Below are positions 1-6,317 of a stretch of 10,783 bases of DNA, piece by piece. This stretch comes from Candidatus Heimdallarchaeota archaeon (GTDB lineage: Archaea > Asgardarchaeota > Heimdallarchaeia > Heimdallarchaeales > Heimdallarchaeaceae), in contig JAEOTG010000347.1 of assembly GCA_016839985.1 (NCBI GenBank), forward strand, positions 1 to 10,783, read 5' to 3'. The position numbers and the translations under genes were made by a program. Under the pieces are notes generated by a model. The model had not been told where the DNA came from. It saw only the letters and a list, made by a program, of their open reading frames with translations, and ran no database searches. The stretch's first letter is position 1. Each line of letters starts with the position of its first letter.

Positions 1-1
1 A

Positions 2-109
2 GATATTAATCTGCTATTAACAAATAAAATGCTGTATATTGATTTGAAACACAATACATTTGAGATATTTAGAATAGAAAGAGATAACCAATGCACAATT
101 TGTTCTTAA
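2..109 (+). CDS. ThiF/MoeB/HesA-type E1-like adenylyltransferase, C-terminal end only (5' partial)
   Basis: An open frame enters from the left edge and ends at a TAA at 107-109, giving 35 residues. They read as the characteristic tail of the E1-like family: a hydrophobic strand (LYIDL), a second strand (FEIFRI), a basic-acidic turn (ERDNQ), and a final CTIC, which would be the second CxxC of the structural zinc site. Known members adenylate the C-terminal glycine of a ubiquitin-like sulfur carrier (MoaD, ThiS, SAMP) for sulfur transfer or protein modification. The catalytic part, ATP site and first CxxC lie outside the window, so the assignment rests on the tail alone. The gene lies on the same strand as the next one, separated by 85 bases containing a likely promoter. 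Confidence 0.6.
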   Translation, partial: DINLLLTNKMLYIDLKHNTFEIFRIERDNQCTICS

Positions 110-154
110 TTTTGTAGCATTTTGTTTCTTACTTAACATCCAAAAATCAACATA

Positions 155-180
155 AAAGAACATTTTTTAACATGTTCTTT
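155..180. promoter_or_regulatory. 9-bp perfect inverted repeat over a TATA-like element, candidate operator
   Basis: AAAGAACAT (155-163) and ATGTTCTTT (172-180) are perfect reverse complements separated by eight bases (TTTTTAAC). The T-rich centre lies about 25-31 bases before the ATG at 195, where an archaeal TATA box for a leaderless transcript would sit. A dimeric regulator bound here would cover the TATA box. A transcription terminator for the upstream gene is an alternative, but no T-tract follows the second arm. The repeat is directly visible; the operator role is inferred. Confidence 0.45.
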
Positions 181-194
181 GGCAATATGAACAG

Positions 195-866
195 ATGAAT
201 GTAGAATTAGATGATGAGGAAAGCGGTATTTTCAATCCTTACAAAACTACTCCCTTTAAAAGGTTGATTGGGCACCATTTATTAGATTCCAGCAGTTTCA
301 AAGGAATGACAAATTCATATCTAATAATAATTCCTTTAATTATAGCATTCGTTCTAACTGGATTAAAGATTGGAAATTTCTTTTTATTATTCAGCAAGAT
401 AGAATTTAATCCAACAATAGAAAGTGAAGTAGCAATTGTAAAAGAGAGTTTTCTTATTGGGATTCTATCCTCAACTACCCCTCAAATAATCATATGGGCC
501 ACGATTCTATTTGGGTTATTAAGATACTTAGGAGGAAAAGGAAAATATCTTAAAACTCTCTCCATTTATTGCATTTCGCAAATCCCTGTAGTTGTTGGGG
601 CATTAGTATTATTGACTATTGCAGCAACTCAACCTGAAGTTGTAATCCAAACAGATGTAGCTGATTTTAATATCTTTGAAGCCTTTAATGCAGCAACATG
701 GGGGTATAGAATTGCAGATACAATCCTTATTCCAACAACGTTTCTGTACTCACACATAATGATCGCAATTGGTTTAAGTGTTGAACACGAAACACCAAAA
801 TCTATTGGTTTTTTTGTTAGTGGATTAGCTTATATTGCAGTAATGTTGTTTTACTTCTTAATTTAA
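195..866 (+). CDS. Yip1-domain-like integral membrane protein
   Basis: This is a 223-residue protein with a short acidic N-terminal cytosolic segment (about 1-40) followed by four or five predicted membrane helices (about 42-60, 95-111, 121-146, 168-195, 203-223). The stretch around 105-145 (LLRYLGGKGKYLKTLSIYC, then a Pro-containing hydrophobic helix) resembles the centre of Yip1-family domains (PF04893), which are small multi-helix membrane proteins. Eukaryotic members work in vesicle trafficking; the role of prokaryotic members is largely unknown. There is no signal peptide and no enzymatic motif. The ATG at 195 has no Shine-Dalgarno sequence but a TATA-like element about 25-30 bases upstream, so the transcript may be leaderless. 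Family assignment is moderately sure; function is unknown. Confidence 0.6.
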   Translation: MNVELDDEESGIFNPYKTTPFKRLIGHHLLDSSSFKGMTNSYLIIIPLIIAFVLTGLKIGNFFLLFSKIEFNPTIESEVAIVKESFLIGILSSTTPQIIIWATILFGLLRYLGGKGKYLKTLSIYCISQIPVVVGALVLLTIAATQPEVVIQTDVADFNIFEAFNAATWGYRIADTILIPTTFLYSHIMIAIGLSVEHETPKSIGFFVSGLAYIAVMLFYFLI

Positions 867-892
867 AGTAGAAGTAAACTTTATTATTTCTT
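850..892 (+). terminator. Hairpin plus T-rich tract across the Yip1-like stop codon
   Basis: TTTACTTCT (850-858) and AGAAGTAAA (870-878) form a perfect 9-bp stem with an 11-base loop that contains the TAA stop (864-866). A T-rich run (880-892) follows directly. This shape suits transcription termination, although archaeal termination depends mainly on the T-tract. The same T-rich run also serves as the TATA-like box of the next gene. Confidence 0.4.
879..890 (+). promoter_or_regulatory. TATA-like box for the acetyltransferase gene
   Basis: CTTTATTATTTC is centred about 26 bases before the ATG at 910, the distance expected between a TATA box and the start site of a leaderless archaeal transcript. 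No Shine-Dalgarno sequence is present between it and the ATG. Confidence 0.35.
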
Positions 893-909
893 ATTACTTT
901 CAAAGATTT

Positions 910-1479
910 ATGAGTGAAGATAAGAGTTATTTTGTACACCCTACAGCATTCATAGAAGATAATGTTATAATTGGAGATAATACAAAAATCTGGCACCAAG
1001 TTCAAATAAGAACAGGAGCAAAGATTGGAAAGAAATGTAATTTTGGTAAATCTGTCTTTATAGATGTTAAAGTCTCAATAGGCAACAATGTAAAAATACA
1101 GAATTTTGTTTCAGTATATCAAGGCGTTACTATTGAAGATGATGTTTTTGTTGGTCCCCATGTATGTTTCACAAATGATCTTCTACCAAGAGCTACAAAT
1201 CAAGATTGGGAGTTAATTCAAACACTAGTGAAAAAAGGTGCTTCTATTGGGGCAAATTCCACAATAATCTGTGGTCTTACAATAGGAGAACATTCGATGA
1301 TAGGAGCAGGAAGCTTAGTATCTAAAGATGTTCCATCTTTTGCACTAGTCTTTGGCAATCCAGCAAGACTTAATGGTTATGTTTGTTACTGTGGGAATAT
1401 TGTAAAGAAAACAAATAGCATCTTACCCAAAGGAACAGAACTCTATTGTGAAGAATGCAAGAAAGAAATTTGTCTTTAA
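910..1479 (+). CDS. WbpD/WlbB-like left-handed beta-helix N-acetyltransferase
   Basis: This 189-residue protein consists of hexapeptide repeats (about 9-145) forming a left-handed parallel beta-helix. It closely follows the WbpD/WlbB family, which transfers acetyl from acetyl-CoA to the 3-amino group of UDP-2-acetamido-3-amino-2,3-dideoxy-glucuronate, a nucleotide sugar used in surface polysaccharides and archaeal N-glycans. Diagnostic stretches are VHPTAFIEDNVIIGDNTKIWH at the start, VKIQNFVSVYQGVTIEDDVF (61-80), FTND (87-90, with the Asn at the catalytic position of the family), the GASIGANSTIICG coil (110-122), and VFGNPARLNGYVCYCG (147-162). Cys159/Cys161 and Cys180/Cys183 probably form a small zinc site in the tail. 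The partner enzymes (WbpA, WbpB and WbpE types) are not in the window, so the exact acceptor sugar is inferred. The gene is flanked by a TATA-like box and T-rich terminators, suggesting its own transcript. Confidence 0.85.
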   Translation: MSEDKSYFVHPTAFIEDNVIIGDNTKIWHQVQIRTGAKIGKKCNFGKSVFIDVKVSIGNNVKIQNFVSVYQGVTIEDDVFVGPHVCFTNDLLPRATNQDWELIQTLVKKGASIGANSTIICGLTIGEHSMIGAGSLVSKDVPSFALVFGNPARLNGYVCYCGNIVKKTNSILPKGTELYCEECKKEICL

Positions 1480-1502
1480 TTCGATTTTTATTCAAGAAGT
1501 TC

Positions 1503-1540
1503 ACTGTTTTTTCTTCTCTCGCTGAATGATTTTTTTGTTT
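1503..1540 (+). terminator. T-rich terminator region after the acetyltransferase
   Basis: Two T-tracts (1507-1512 and 1530-1536) begin within about 30 bases of the stop at 1479. Closely spaced runs of T on the coding strand are the usual intrinsic termination signal in archaea. Confidence 0.4.
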
Positions 1541-1586
1541 AATATCAAAACTTGGACAAACCTTAAATAGAGAATCATCGAGCGAG
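1518..1586. repeat. Imperfect long-spaced inverted repeat in the acetyltransferase-regulator spacer
   Basis: CTCGCTGAATGATT (1518-1531) pairs with AATCATCGAGCGAG (1573-1586): 12 of 14 positions match, with a two-base mismatch in the middle and 41 bases between the arms. The GC-rich CTCGCT/AGCGAG outer arms stand out from an AT-rich surrounding. It could be a structured 3' end, a binding site or a remnant of a small RNA gene; nothing visible decides. The rest of this 215-base gap holds the terminator, TATA box, second inverted repeat and ribosome-binding site listed separately, and I see no further gene in it. Confidence 0.35.
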
Positions 1587-1591
1587 GGTAC

Positions 1592-1621
1592 AACACAAAA
1601 TTCTATACAAGCAATTGTGTT
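1592..1621. promoter_or_regulatory. 7-bp perfect inverted repeat upstream of the ribbon-helix-helix gene
   Basis: AACACAA (1592-1598) and TTGTGTT (1615-1621) are perfect reverse complements with 16 bases between them, giving a 23-base centre-to-centre spacing, roughly two helical turns. The right arm ends seven bases before a TATA-like box. Ribbon-helix-helix proteins often repress their own promoters by binding such paired half-sites, so autoregulation is a reasonable but unproven reading. Confidence 0.3.
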
Positions 1622-1627
1622 ACAAAT

Positions 1628-1690
1628 GTATAAATGTGACAAAACATATAGCTTTAAGTGATTCAATATAGGATTTTGTCCTTGGGGTGA
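1628..1690 (+). promoter_or_regulatory. TATA-like box and Shine-Dalgarno site of the ribbon-helix-helix gene
   Basis: GTATAAATG (1628-1636) is a good archaeal TATA-like element. A start site about 26 bases downstream would leave a leader of roughly 35-40 bases. That leader ends with GGGGTGA (1684-1690), four bases before the ATG, a strong match to the archaeal Shine-Dalgarno core GGTGA. This gene, unlike several neighbours, therefore appears to have a leadered mRNA. Confidence 0.45.
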
Positions 1691-1694
1691 ATAT

Positions 1695-1904
1695 ATGAAT
1701 CTAATTTCAATCAGACTACCGAGTGAATTTGTCGAAATACTTGACGAAATGGTTCTACAGGGGAAATATGCATCTAGGTCAGAAGCAATAAGACTTGCTT
1801 TAAGGGATTTTTATAGAGAACATTATGCTGCTAAGCAATCTACAGATTTCAAATTTCCAAATGTGGATTTCGCTTATAATAACATAATTTTCGAAGATGA
1901 CTAA
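1695..1904 (+). CDS. CopG/NikR-type ribbon-helix-helix transcriptional regulator
   Basis: This 69-residue protein has residues 2-8 (NLISIRL) forming the DNA-contacting beta strand of the ribbon, helix A at about 9-21 (SEFVEILDEMVLQ), the G-x-Y-x-S-R-S-E turn (23-30), and helix B at about 29-43. This is the standard RHH_1/CopG arrangement found in many small archaeal regulators. Such proteins bind DNA as dimers through the paired strands. The acidic tail (about 50-69) has no recognisable ligand domain, so this is not a full NikR. The start is fixed by the strong GGGGTGA ribosome-binding site. It lies between the acetyltransferase and the archaeosortase, separated from both by terminator-like sequences; its targets are not evident, with its own promoter as the first candidate. 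Confidence 0.85.
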   Translation: MNLISIRLPSEFVEILDEMVLQGKYASRSEAIRLALRDFYREHYAAKQSTDFKFPNVDFAYNNIIFEDD

Positions 1905-1931
1905 AACTTAGAAAATTCAATTCCCTCCAAC

Positions 1932-1938
1932 TTTTTTT
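1932..1938 (+). terminator. T7 tract after the regulator gene
   Basis: A run of seven T residues begins 28 bases after the stop at 1904 and is followed by GTCTTT. No strong stem precedes it, which fits T-tract-driven archaeal termination. Confidence 0.35.
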
Positions 1939-1948
1939 GTCTTTGAAA

Positions 1949-1956
1949 TAACGTTA
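1949..1956. promoter_or_regulatory. 8-bp palindrome TAACGTTA upstream of the archaeosortase
   Basis: TAACGTTA is perfectly palindromic and is framed by CTTTG (1941-1945) and CAAAG (1964-1968), which pair with each other. It is the most symmetrical element between the regulator and the archaeosortase and could be an operator. Short AT-rich palindromes also arise by chance in such DNA, so confidence is low. Confidence 0.2.
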
Positions 1957-1982
1957 GATTTAACAAAGGGAGAGAGAATCAT

Positions 1983-2045
1983 ATGAAAATTATTACAATC
2001 ACGTTCGAGTTGAATACTATAAAATTAATCTGGTGTAGATGTTGA
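1983..2045 (+). CDS. Possible 20-codon leader ORF overlapping the archaeosortase start
   Basis: ATG at 1983 opens a 20-codon frame ending with TGA at 2043-2045, overlapping the start of the archaeosortase gene (2039) by seven bases in another frame. It is preceded by a purine-rich GGGAGAGAG (1968-1976) six bases before the ATG, a better ribosome-binding site than anything directly before 2039. The peptide is mostly hydrophobic and beta-branched and ends in W-C-R-C. It could couple translation of the downstream gene or act as a leader peptide. Chance cannot be excluded for an ORF of this length, and no family is recognised. Confidence 0.25.
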   Translation: MKIITITFELNTIKLIWCRC

Positions 2046-3034
2046 ACAATAAACAACTAGAAGACACTCCTGATATTCTTGATTCTACTGAATCAAAAAT
2101 TGAACAAAAAAATGGATCTGATTCCTTTCTTCATCGCATAAAGAAAAAAACCATTACCCTCAGTTCAAAAACGAAAGAGAAATATGACGCATTTATGGGT
2201 AAAATCTCACCAGGAACCACTATACTAAAAAAAAGATATTTGAGATACAGCGTTTCATTTATTTTAATAGGTTTTGTCATCTATTTCTATATTTTATTTG
2301 AAAAATATAGACACTTTGAATTTGCTATAATTTTCATCAATTCACAGATTTCTGTGAATTTGCTAGTTCCATTAGCATTGGTCTTTGCTTTGATTGCACT
2401 TTTTTATTTAACATGGGACGACTCTTTCTTTAGAAAGTACAGATCACCAGGACTTTACATGGTTTTGTTGACTGCAATCTTTTATACCTTAATTTATTCA
2501 GGAATAGATGAACATCTCTTCAAACTATCAATAGCTGAATGGTTAACAAAGATGACGGGATCTGCAACTGCAGGTTTGGCAAATTTATTTGGTTTAAATG
2601 TATTAAGTGCCAATTGGGATGAAAACATTGGGATGACATTGCTAACTTTTAACAGTCCAAACGGGACAAAAAGTATTGGCGTTGATGCTAGATGCAGTGG
2701 CATTCACTCTCTTACTATTTTTCTTGCAATTTTTCTACTTATGCTATTTGAAGCTAGAAAAAGATTGAAGTGGAATTATAGAACTGCGTTAGTAGCTTTG
2801 ATAGGGATAGTAGGCACTTATGTTGTAAATCTAATCCGTGTATTGATTATCGTTGTTATATTTTACTTTAAAGATTGGTCAATTGCTGGACCAATACACG
2901 ATTATCTAGGATATGCTTTTCTAATTCTTTGGGTTCCAATCTTCTGGCTGTTTATCCTTCCAATAGGAGAAAAGAAAAAACCAAAAAAACAAGAAGAAAC
3001 GCCTTCTTCTGAGATTATAGAAAAAGAGGATTAA
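2039..3034 (+). CDS. Archaeosortase/exosortase-family transpeptidase-like membrane protease
   Basis: This 331-residue protein has a charged cytosolic N-terminal extension (about 1-65), six or more membrane segments (about 71-88, 107-124, 138-153, 222-238, 250-276, 286-308) and a charged Lys/Glu tail. The family's invariant residues are all visible: Cys219 in DARCSGIHS, Arg267 in VVNLIRVLI, and His287 in GPIHDYLGY. In characterised relatives these residues cleave C-terminal tripartite sorting signals (PEP-CTERM, PGF-CTERM) of secreted proteins and, for archaeal ArtA, are linked to replacing the C-terminal helix with a lipid anchor. No protein in the window has both a signal peptide and such a C-terminal signal, so its substrates are elsewhere. 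The subfamily is not determined. It converges on the glycosyltransferase operon, with only 20 bases between the two stop codons. The ATG at 2039 has only a weak GGTG three bases upstream. Confidence 0.85.
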   Translation: MLNNKQLEDTPDILDSTESKIEQKNGSDSFLHRIKKKTITLSSKTKEKYDAFMGKISPGTTILKKRYLRYSVSFILIGFVIYFYILFEKYRHFEFAIIFINSQISVNLLVPLALVFALIALFYLTWDDSFFRKYRSPGLYMVLLTAIFYTLIYSGIDEHLFKLSIAEWLTKMTGSATAGLANLFGLNVLSANWDENIGMTLLTFNSPNGTKSIGVDARCSGIHSLTIFLAIFLLMLFEARKRLKWNYRTALVALIGIVGTYVVNLIRVLIIVVIFYFKDWSIAGPIHDYLGYAFLILWVPIFWLFILPIGEKKKPKKQEETPSSEIIEKED

Positions 3035-3050
3035 ATTTCTTGAAAGAGCT

Positions 3051-3070
3051 TATGTTAGCTGGTTAACATA
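3051..3070. terminator. Small hairpin at the convergent gene junction
   Basis: TATGTTA (3051-3057) and TAACATA (3064-3070) are perfect 7-bp complements with a six-base loop. They lie where the archaeosortase (+ strand) and the last glycosyltransferase (- strand) converge, overlapping the latter's TAA stop. It may act as a bidirectional terminator, but the stem is AT-rich and no long T-tract follows on either strand. Confidence 0.25.
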
Positions 3071-4206
3071 TCGTCATATACTCTTTTTGTTAACATTGTA
3101 GTGTTCTTCCAAGTATATTTTTCAGCAACAGATCTTGACTTACTTCTTATTTTGTCCAAAGTATTTGGACTATTATAAAGCTCAATTATCTTATCTACTA
3201 TATCTTCTACGTTTCTAGTTGTAGTCACGAAAGTATTACTATGTTCAAAAGTGACAGCTTCTTCTGTTGTAAGCACTGGTGTTTGACAAGCTAATGCTTC
3301 TAGAAGAGTTAAACTCATCCCTTCATGACTTGAAGGCAATAGAAAAATATCTAGTGAACTAAAAAATGAATTTTTCTTTTGTATGTCATAGATATAACCA
3401 AAATCTACTATATTTTTGCTCAAACCATAGTCTTGAATTAACTGAATAATCTCTCCCTTTGTGTTTAAATCGTCTCCAGCAGTTAACAATTTAACATTAG
3501 GAATCTCTTTTTTTACTTTCTTTAAGATAGGGAGAAGTAACTTCGCACCTTTTCCTATTGTCATTCTTCCCAAAAAACCTAGTATAAGCTCATCTTCATC
3601 TTTATCATATATCTTTTCTTCAGTCTTGTAATGTGTATCAATATCTACACCATTAGGTACAATTGTTATTTTATCAGAACTTATTGAATACTTCTCAATT
3701 AACTCTTCTTTTATTGCATCGCTTACAGCTATGAGGTGTTTTGCTCTTTGTAGAAGTTGGGTTTCTTTTCTTTTCAAGAGTTTATATAATAATACGACTC
3801 TTTTTTCAATCCAGGTCAAAGAATGAAAAGGCGTACCAATTGTTCCCGTTTTTTCTCTACTGAAAGTTGTATGAATTGTTTCAACAATTGGATAATCCTC
3901 TTTAATTCCAAGTGATGAAAGCATATTCATATTTCCGTGCACAATCGTTGGATTAATTTGATTAATCAGTGCTCTGGACATTTTCCAATAATTTCTGGAG
4001 TAAAAATATTTTGAAGATGATGTTTTTATTAATTTTAACGCATCTATTTCCGAAAAAGACTCTTTCTGATTCTTCTTTAGCGCTGAAATTATGTACGCTT
4101 TCCATTCATCTTCACTGTTTATCTCTTTAGCTAAATTATAACAATAAATCCATGTAGCTCCTCTTCTGTATTCTTGTGTCATGAGACATACAGATCTGTC
4201 ATCCAT
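3055..4206 (-). CDS. GT4-family (GT-B fold) glycosyltransferase
   Basis: This 383-residue protein is probably cytosolic or peripheral to the membrane. The N-terminal Rossmann half carries HGNMN (90-94) and ETIHTTF (109-115). The linker has IAVSDAIKEEL (159-169) and VPNGVDID (183-190), both typical of GT4 enzymes. The C-terminal nucleotide-sugar half has GFLGRMTIGKG (210-220), with Arg214 and Lys219 at the diphosphate-contacting positions, and the EX7E motif Glu295-Glu303 in SHEGMSLTLLEALACQTPVL. This is a retaining transferase using an NDP-sugar; donor and acceptor cannot be read from sequence. The N-terminal glycine loop (RRGA) is less canonical than in the upstream GT4. It is the last gene of the six-gene operon, starting seven bases after the deacetylase stop. 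AGTGAG eight or so bases upstream of ATG 4206 overlaps that stop and can serve as its ribosome-binding site. Confidence 0.85.
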   Translation of the reverse strand: MDDRSVCLMTQEYRRGATWIYCYNLAKEINSEDEWKAYIISALKKNQKESFSEIDALKLIKTSSSKYFYSRNYWKMSRALINQINPTIVHGNMNMLSSLGIKEDYPIVETIHTTFSREKTGTIGTPFHSLTWIEKRVVLLYKLLKRKETQLLQRAKHLIAVSDAIKEELIEKYSISSDKITIVPNGVDIDTHYKTEEKIYDKDEDELILGFLGRMTIGKGAKLLLPILKKVKKEIPNVKLLTAGDDLNTKGEIIQLIQDYGLSKNIVDFGYIYDIQKKNSFFSSLDIFLLPSSHEGMSLTLLEALACQTPVLTTEEAVTFEHSNTFVTTTRNVEDIVDKIIELYNSPNTLDKIRSKSRSVAEKYTWKNTTMLTKRVYDDMLTS

Positions 4207-4213
4207 GGTTTAC

Positions 4214-5101
4214 TCACTTTGATAATTCTGAATATTTTATTTTTGGCAGTTCTTTTACTTTTTTATAGTAATTATTATGGGTTGATGGTTTCATATCTAG
4301 TTTGTATGTCAATCGACAAATCTCTTGCAATACATTCTCTAATCTAATGGGTTCAAAAACAGAATGGATATACATACAAACATAATCTACTCCTTGATTT
4401 ACATATTCCTCAAACGTCTTCTTATATGCGTTTTTAATTTGATTTATAGATTTTCCCTGCAGAAGAAGCTCTTCTATAGTTGGTTCTGTGACTGTCAACT
4501 GCGTAATTTTGAAAGATTTTGAATTTTTTTTTGTTTTTTCTAATTCCAAATTGAATGGTGGCATTTTATAAAAATCAGAAGAGAAAACAAATCCCAGTTT
4601 TATTAATAATTTGAAATAATGATTGTTTGTTTGAAAATTAGGTGCTGCATTTGCAGTTGGTTTTTTATCAAATATTAACTCATACTCATTGATTATAGCA
4701 TCAATATATTCCCTTGTTTTTTCATAAGAAAAGTTAGCAAAATTTGATGACCATTTAACATGATTAAAACCATGAGGATGAAATTCTAATAATTCATTTA
4801 AATTGTAGGATTTCAATAACTCTTTCTCTTTACTCCCTATTGTTTTGGAGGGGAGAATTAAACCTCGAGCTAAACTTCGAGTATAATTCCGTTTCAAACC
4901 ATGGATATTTAGTTTAATATTATTTCTAGTTTTTATAATTCTGAAAATATTTCTGCCTGTTGCATATTTTCCTAAACTTAAATAAACAGTCACTGGAAAA
5001 TCTAGTTCTTTTGAAAGTCTTGCAATTTTTGGTATTCCATACTTTAGACCTTCATAAGTATCTACATCAACTCTTAAGCAGAAATTTGTTTCAGTGATCA
5101 T
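4214..5101 (-). CDS. ArnD/NodB-like polysaccharide deacetylase (carbohydrate esterase 4 fold)
   Basis: This 295-residue protein opens with FCLRVDVDTYEGLKYGIPK (7-25), very close in pattern to the start of ArnD, which removes a formyl group from undecaprenyl-phosphate-linked 4-formamido-arabinose. Asp12 and Asp14 correspond to the NodB catalytic base and metal-binding Asp pair. The HPHGFNH segment (108-114) supplies the HxxxH metal ligands His110 and His114. APNFQTNNHY (153-162) matches the ArnD region around its conserved Ala-x-W. YIHSVFE, with His246, is the last NodB motif. All metal and catalytic positions seem present, so it is probably active on an N-acyl group of a lipid-linked sugar. 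Archaea use dolichol-type carriers, so the substrate differs from that of true ArnD. Its ATG overlaps the previous gene's TGA in an ATGA, indicating translational coupling. Confidence 0.75.
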   Translation of the reverse strand: MITETNFCLRVDVDTYEGLKYGIPKIARLSKELDFPVTVYLSLGKYATGRNIFRIIKTRNNIKLNIHGLKRNYTRSLARGLILPSKTIGSKEKELLKSYNLNELLEFHPHGFNHVKWSSNFANFSYEKTREYIDAIINEYELIFDKKPTANAAPNFQTNNHYFKLLIKLGFVFSSDFYKMPPFNLELEKTKKNSKSFKITQLTVTEPTIEELLLQGKSINQIKNAYKKTFEEYVNQGVDYVCMYIHSVFEPIRLENVLQEICRLTYKLDMKPSTHNNYYKKVKELPKIKYSELSK

Positions 5102-6315
5102 TTTCCATCTAACGCATTATAATATATCTGTTCAATTTCTTTAGCTTTCTTCTCCCAAGTATAATTTTGTAAAACTTCTTGATATCCTGAATTTGCAAGT
5201 TTTTCTGCTTCTTCTTTAGAGGTCAATAATCTCAAAATCCCCTCTGCTAAAGATTTAGGGTTCTTTGATGGAACCAAAACGCAATTTTCACCAAAGTTTG
5301 TGATTTCTCTTATTCCAGGGATATCTGAAGCAACAATAGGCAATTTCATAGCCATTGCTTCCAAAACACTAATACTAGAAGCTTCTACAATGCTAGGCAC
5401 AACAACAATATCTGCAACTGCTAAATATGATGGAATTTCATTGTTTGGTATCATACCTATTAACATAGTATTAGATTTAATTTTTTGAAACTCTATTTCT
5501 TTTCTGATTCTATCTTTTTCAGGACCATCTCCAATGATAATTAATTTTGCATTTGGAAACTTCTTTAAAACTCCCTTAAAACCCTTAACTAGGTAAATTA
5601 CCCCATTCTTAGGAACCAAACGACGAGTAGTAACTATTAATGGTCCTTTCTCATCAACTAATTTTGAATTCTTTTTGATTTGGGGATTAAACTGTTTAAC
5701 ATCTACACCATTAAGAATCGTCCTAATTTTTGATTTCATTTTTGGTTTAACCCAACTCTTTACAGTATCCGCAAAATCATAATCTGTATGTATCTGATAT
5801 CTGCATTTCTTAACTAATAAAGGAGCTATTTGTCTTTCCAACATTTTATAGATGTTAGAAGATAAACAGTTTTTTGTAATTTGATCCCAATATTTGTAAT
5901 AAGATCCATGTATGGTATTTATGAAAATATTGTGAGTTTTTTTTGCTAGATGACTAGCAGATAAACCAGCAGAGTAAACATGTCCATGAAAAACTTCAAA
6001 CTCTTCATTTCCAATTATTTTGTTTAATGATGAGATTTTATTTTTGATTAAGAAGAATAATTGCCTTGAGAAATTTAGATGCTGTGGATTGTAAGCTTTT
6101 TTGATAAGTGAAAGCAGATCTATTCTCTTGTACTTAACTCCTTCAATTATGGTTTCATTTGCACAATTTGGAACAGCACCAGTTATGTACGTTACTTTAT
6201 GCCCTCTTTTTGTTAGTTCCTTAGACAGGTTTGTAGCATGTAATTCTACACCACCACCTATTCTCCCATTATCGTCTGGTCCTAACTCAAATAACATTGC
6301 GATGTTTAACGGCAT
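5098..6315 (-). CDS. GT4-family (GT-B fold) glycosyltransferase
   Basis: This 405-residue retaining glycosyltransferase begins with MPLNIAMLFELGPDDNGRIG and has the glycine-rich GGGVE acceptor loop (residues 20-24). The linker carries TDYDFADTVK and LNGVDVKQFNP. The donor half has TTRRLVPKNGV, with Arg232 and Lys236 at the phosphate-binding positions, and an intact EX7E motif (Glu311-Glu319, EASSISVLEAMAMKLPIVAS). A longer frame could start at 6375, but that would overlap the preceding gene by 58 bases. The ATG at 6315 lies two bases after that gene's TAG, begins exactly at the family's first beta strand, and has GTGGAT (about 6319-6324) at ribosome-binding-site distance. The sugar transferred is unknown. 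Together with the neighbouring GT2 and GT4 it suggests sequential building of one oligosaccharide. Confidence 0.88.
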   Translation of the reverse strand: MPLNIAMLFELGPDDNGRIGGGVELHATNLSKELTKRGHKVTYITGAVPNCANETIIEGVKYKRIDLLSLIKKAYNPQHLNFSRQLFFLIKNKISSLNKIIGNEEFEVFHGHVYSAGLSASHLAKKTHNIFINTIHGSYYKYWDQITKNCLSSNIYKMLERQIAPLLVKKCRYQIHTDYDFADTVKSWVKPKMKSKIRTILNGVDVKQFNPQIKKNSKLVDEKGPLIVTTRRLVPKNGVIYLVKGFKGVLKKFPNAKLIIIGDGPEKDRIRKEIEFQKIKSNTMLIGMIPNNEIPSYLAVADIVVVPSIVEASSISVLEAMAMKLPIVASDIPGIREITNFGENCVLVPSKNPKSLAEGILRLLTSKEEAEKLANSGYQEVLQNYTWEKKAKEIEQIYYNALDGK

Positions 6316-6317
6316 GT

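Noticed and set aside
1370..1666. 98-residue open frame on the - strand over the acetyltransferase end and spacer
   Set aside because: It overlaps a well-supported gene antisense and has low-complexity composition with no recognisable domain.
2015..2029. CTATAAAATTAAT as the TATA box of the archaeosortase
   Set aside because: It lies only about 18 bases before the ATG, so transcription would be expected to start inside the coding region; a promoter further upstream is more likely.
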